A DNA stretch of 5,832 bases from Candidatus Woesearchaeota archaeon UBA119. Lineage in GTDB: Archaea; Nanobdellota; Nanobdellia; Woesearchaeales; UBA119. The position numbers were made by a program, and so were the translations under genes. Location of the stretch: contig DAWM01000015.1 in the NCBI GenBank assembly GCA_002505945.1, forward strand, positions 1-5,832, read 5' to 3'. The notes under the pieces are model-generated. The model ran no database searches and was not told where the DNA came from. It saw nothing but the letters and a program-made list of their open reading frames with translations. Below, piece after piece: positions 4,988 through 5,832 of this stretch. Position 1 is the stretch's first letter; every line of letters starts with the position of its first letter.

Positions 4988-5832
4988 ATGAAAGCCTCCC
5001 CCCGAACCCTTTACACCCAAAATCATTCACCTTCTCTATCGGACTTAGTTAAGAGCTTTTGTGAGGACAAGGGATACCATTTCAAAAGGGTTACAAAAAA
5101 AAGAATTGATAATCTCATTGAAGCAGGAATAATAAAAGAGAGAAGTAATATGGATGAAGACATTCTTGACGAGGATTGCCTCATATTGCTCCCTGATAAA
5201 TTCGCTTTTCCTTATCCCTTAAATCAGATTCTTTATCATGATCCAGATATATCTTCAGGAGAACTTCAAAAGAAATTAAAAGAAACCTTAGCTGGAAAAA
5301 AATTAGAAAAAGAAGCAGAGATTAAACACGAATTTTCCCCTAAAATCCCTCCAATAAAGATAGCTTCTTTAGCTGATGAAAAGAGTTATGAAGCCTTGGC
5401 TCAATGCATTATCCCGCAGGAATTTAAACGAGACAAAGAAGACTTTTTCTCCTTACCAATTCAGACACTTAAGTTATATTCTAAAGATGTTTTAAAAAGA
5501 ATCAACTCTAAATCTGACAAGCCGATAAACAAGAGAAAACTGCCCGCAGATCTTGCTAAATGGTTCTCAATGAGAGAAAAACTTACGCCCGATAAACTCT
5601 ATAAGACAGCAATGGAATATGCAAAAGAAGAACTTGAGAAGGGTAAGAGGTTTTTAGGGTTTAAGATAAAAGGGCCTAAAGGGAACTATTTTCGAACATT
5701 CTTAAATCTCTCTGAGCAAGGATTAGCGCTTGCATCTCATCCCTTTTTCAAAGACAAAATCCGTTTTCATTCAAAGGACATTAAGAGCTACAACAATACA
5801 GCTACAGGGAAGGTGCCTTCAAAGGAATATTC
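4988..5832 (+). CDS. Hypothetical protein with possible winged-helix N-terminus (3' end cut by window edge)
   Basis: I do not recognise this family. The frame is open from the ATG at 4988 to the window end, giving 281 codons plus two bases with no stop, so the protein is longer than 281 residues. It is soluble-looking and Lys/Glu-rich, with no signal peptide or membrane helix. Residues about 15-52 (LSDLVKSFCEDKGYHFKRVT onward to LIEAGIIKER) resemble a helix-turn-helix or winged-helix unit, with a short helix, a basic helix and an AGIIKER-type turn into a strand. After an acidic stretch (DEDILDEDC, 56-64) comes a helical region. LAKWFSMREKLTPDKLYKTA (189-208) leads to a charged helix and then a conserved-looking segment with GFKIKGPKGNYFRTFLNLSE (224-243) and RFHSKDIKSYNN (259-270). 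The promoter suggests leaderless expression. It is divergent from the UppS-like gene. A DNA-binding role is only a guess from the N-terminus. Confidence 0.85.
   Translation, partial: MKASPRTLYTQNHSPSLSDLVKSFCEDKGYHFKRVTKKRIDNLIEAGIIKERSNMDEDILDEDCLILLPDKFAFPYPLNQILYHDPDISSGELQKKLKETLAGKKLEKEAEIKHEFSPKIPPIKIASLADEKSYEALAQCIIPQEFKRDKEDFFSLPIQTLKLYSKDVLKRINSKSDKPINKRKLPADLAKWFSMREKLTPDKLYKTAMEYAKEELEKGKRFLGFKIKGPKGNYFRTFLNLSEQGLALASHPFFKDKIRFHSKDIKSYNNTATGKVPSKEY

Overview
The window is a piece of an AT-rich archaeal chromosome. The archaeal evidence is a ribosomal protein eL33 (L35Ae) gene, a DUF357 gene (a family known essentially from archaea), a methionyl-tRNA synthetase with the archaeal/eukaryotic double zinc-knuckle layout, and A/T-rich TATA-like boxes about 26 nt upstream of start codons. 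The compact layout and the weakly conserved proteins suggest a DPANN lineage (Woesearchaeota/Pacearchaeota-like). That placement is an inference from style and has not been tested by phylogeny.

Layout. Bases 1-1115 (minus) hold the first 371 codons of a bacterial-type cofactor-independent phosphoglycerate mutase (gpmI), whose 3' end lies outside the window. It is 23 bp downstream of metG (1139-3325, minus), a 728-residue MetRS with a fused C-terminal EMAPII/Trbp111-type tRNA-binding domain and an extra tail; the two are probably one transcript. A DUF357 gene (3422-3733, minus) and the eL33 gene (3819-4082, plus) diverge from an 85-bp promoter region. A 223-residue gene (4103-4774, minus) converges on eL33 with a 20-bp gap. 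It has the cis-prenyltransferase (UppS) fold pattern, but the catalytic Asp and the pyrophosphate-binding Arg residues are replaced. A 213-bp divergent region (4775-4987) separates it from an unrecognised gene with a possible winged-helix N-terminus (4988 to the end, plus, cut by the window edge).

Most genes are housekeeping: glycolysis, tRNA charging and ribosome. The proteins do not form an obvious shared pathway, and I see no mobile element, CRISPR array, tRNA, rRNA or defence cassette. The best leads are the pseudoenzyme-like UppS homologue and its odd 5' leader, which has a 7-bp hairpin, a strong Shine-Dalgarno sequence that fits an overlapping short ORF better than the gene, and no Shine-Dalgarno at the gene's own start. 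The unknown gene at the right edge comes next. No intergenic stretch exceeds 300 bases.
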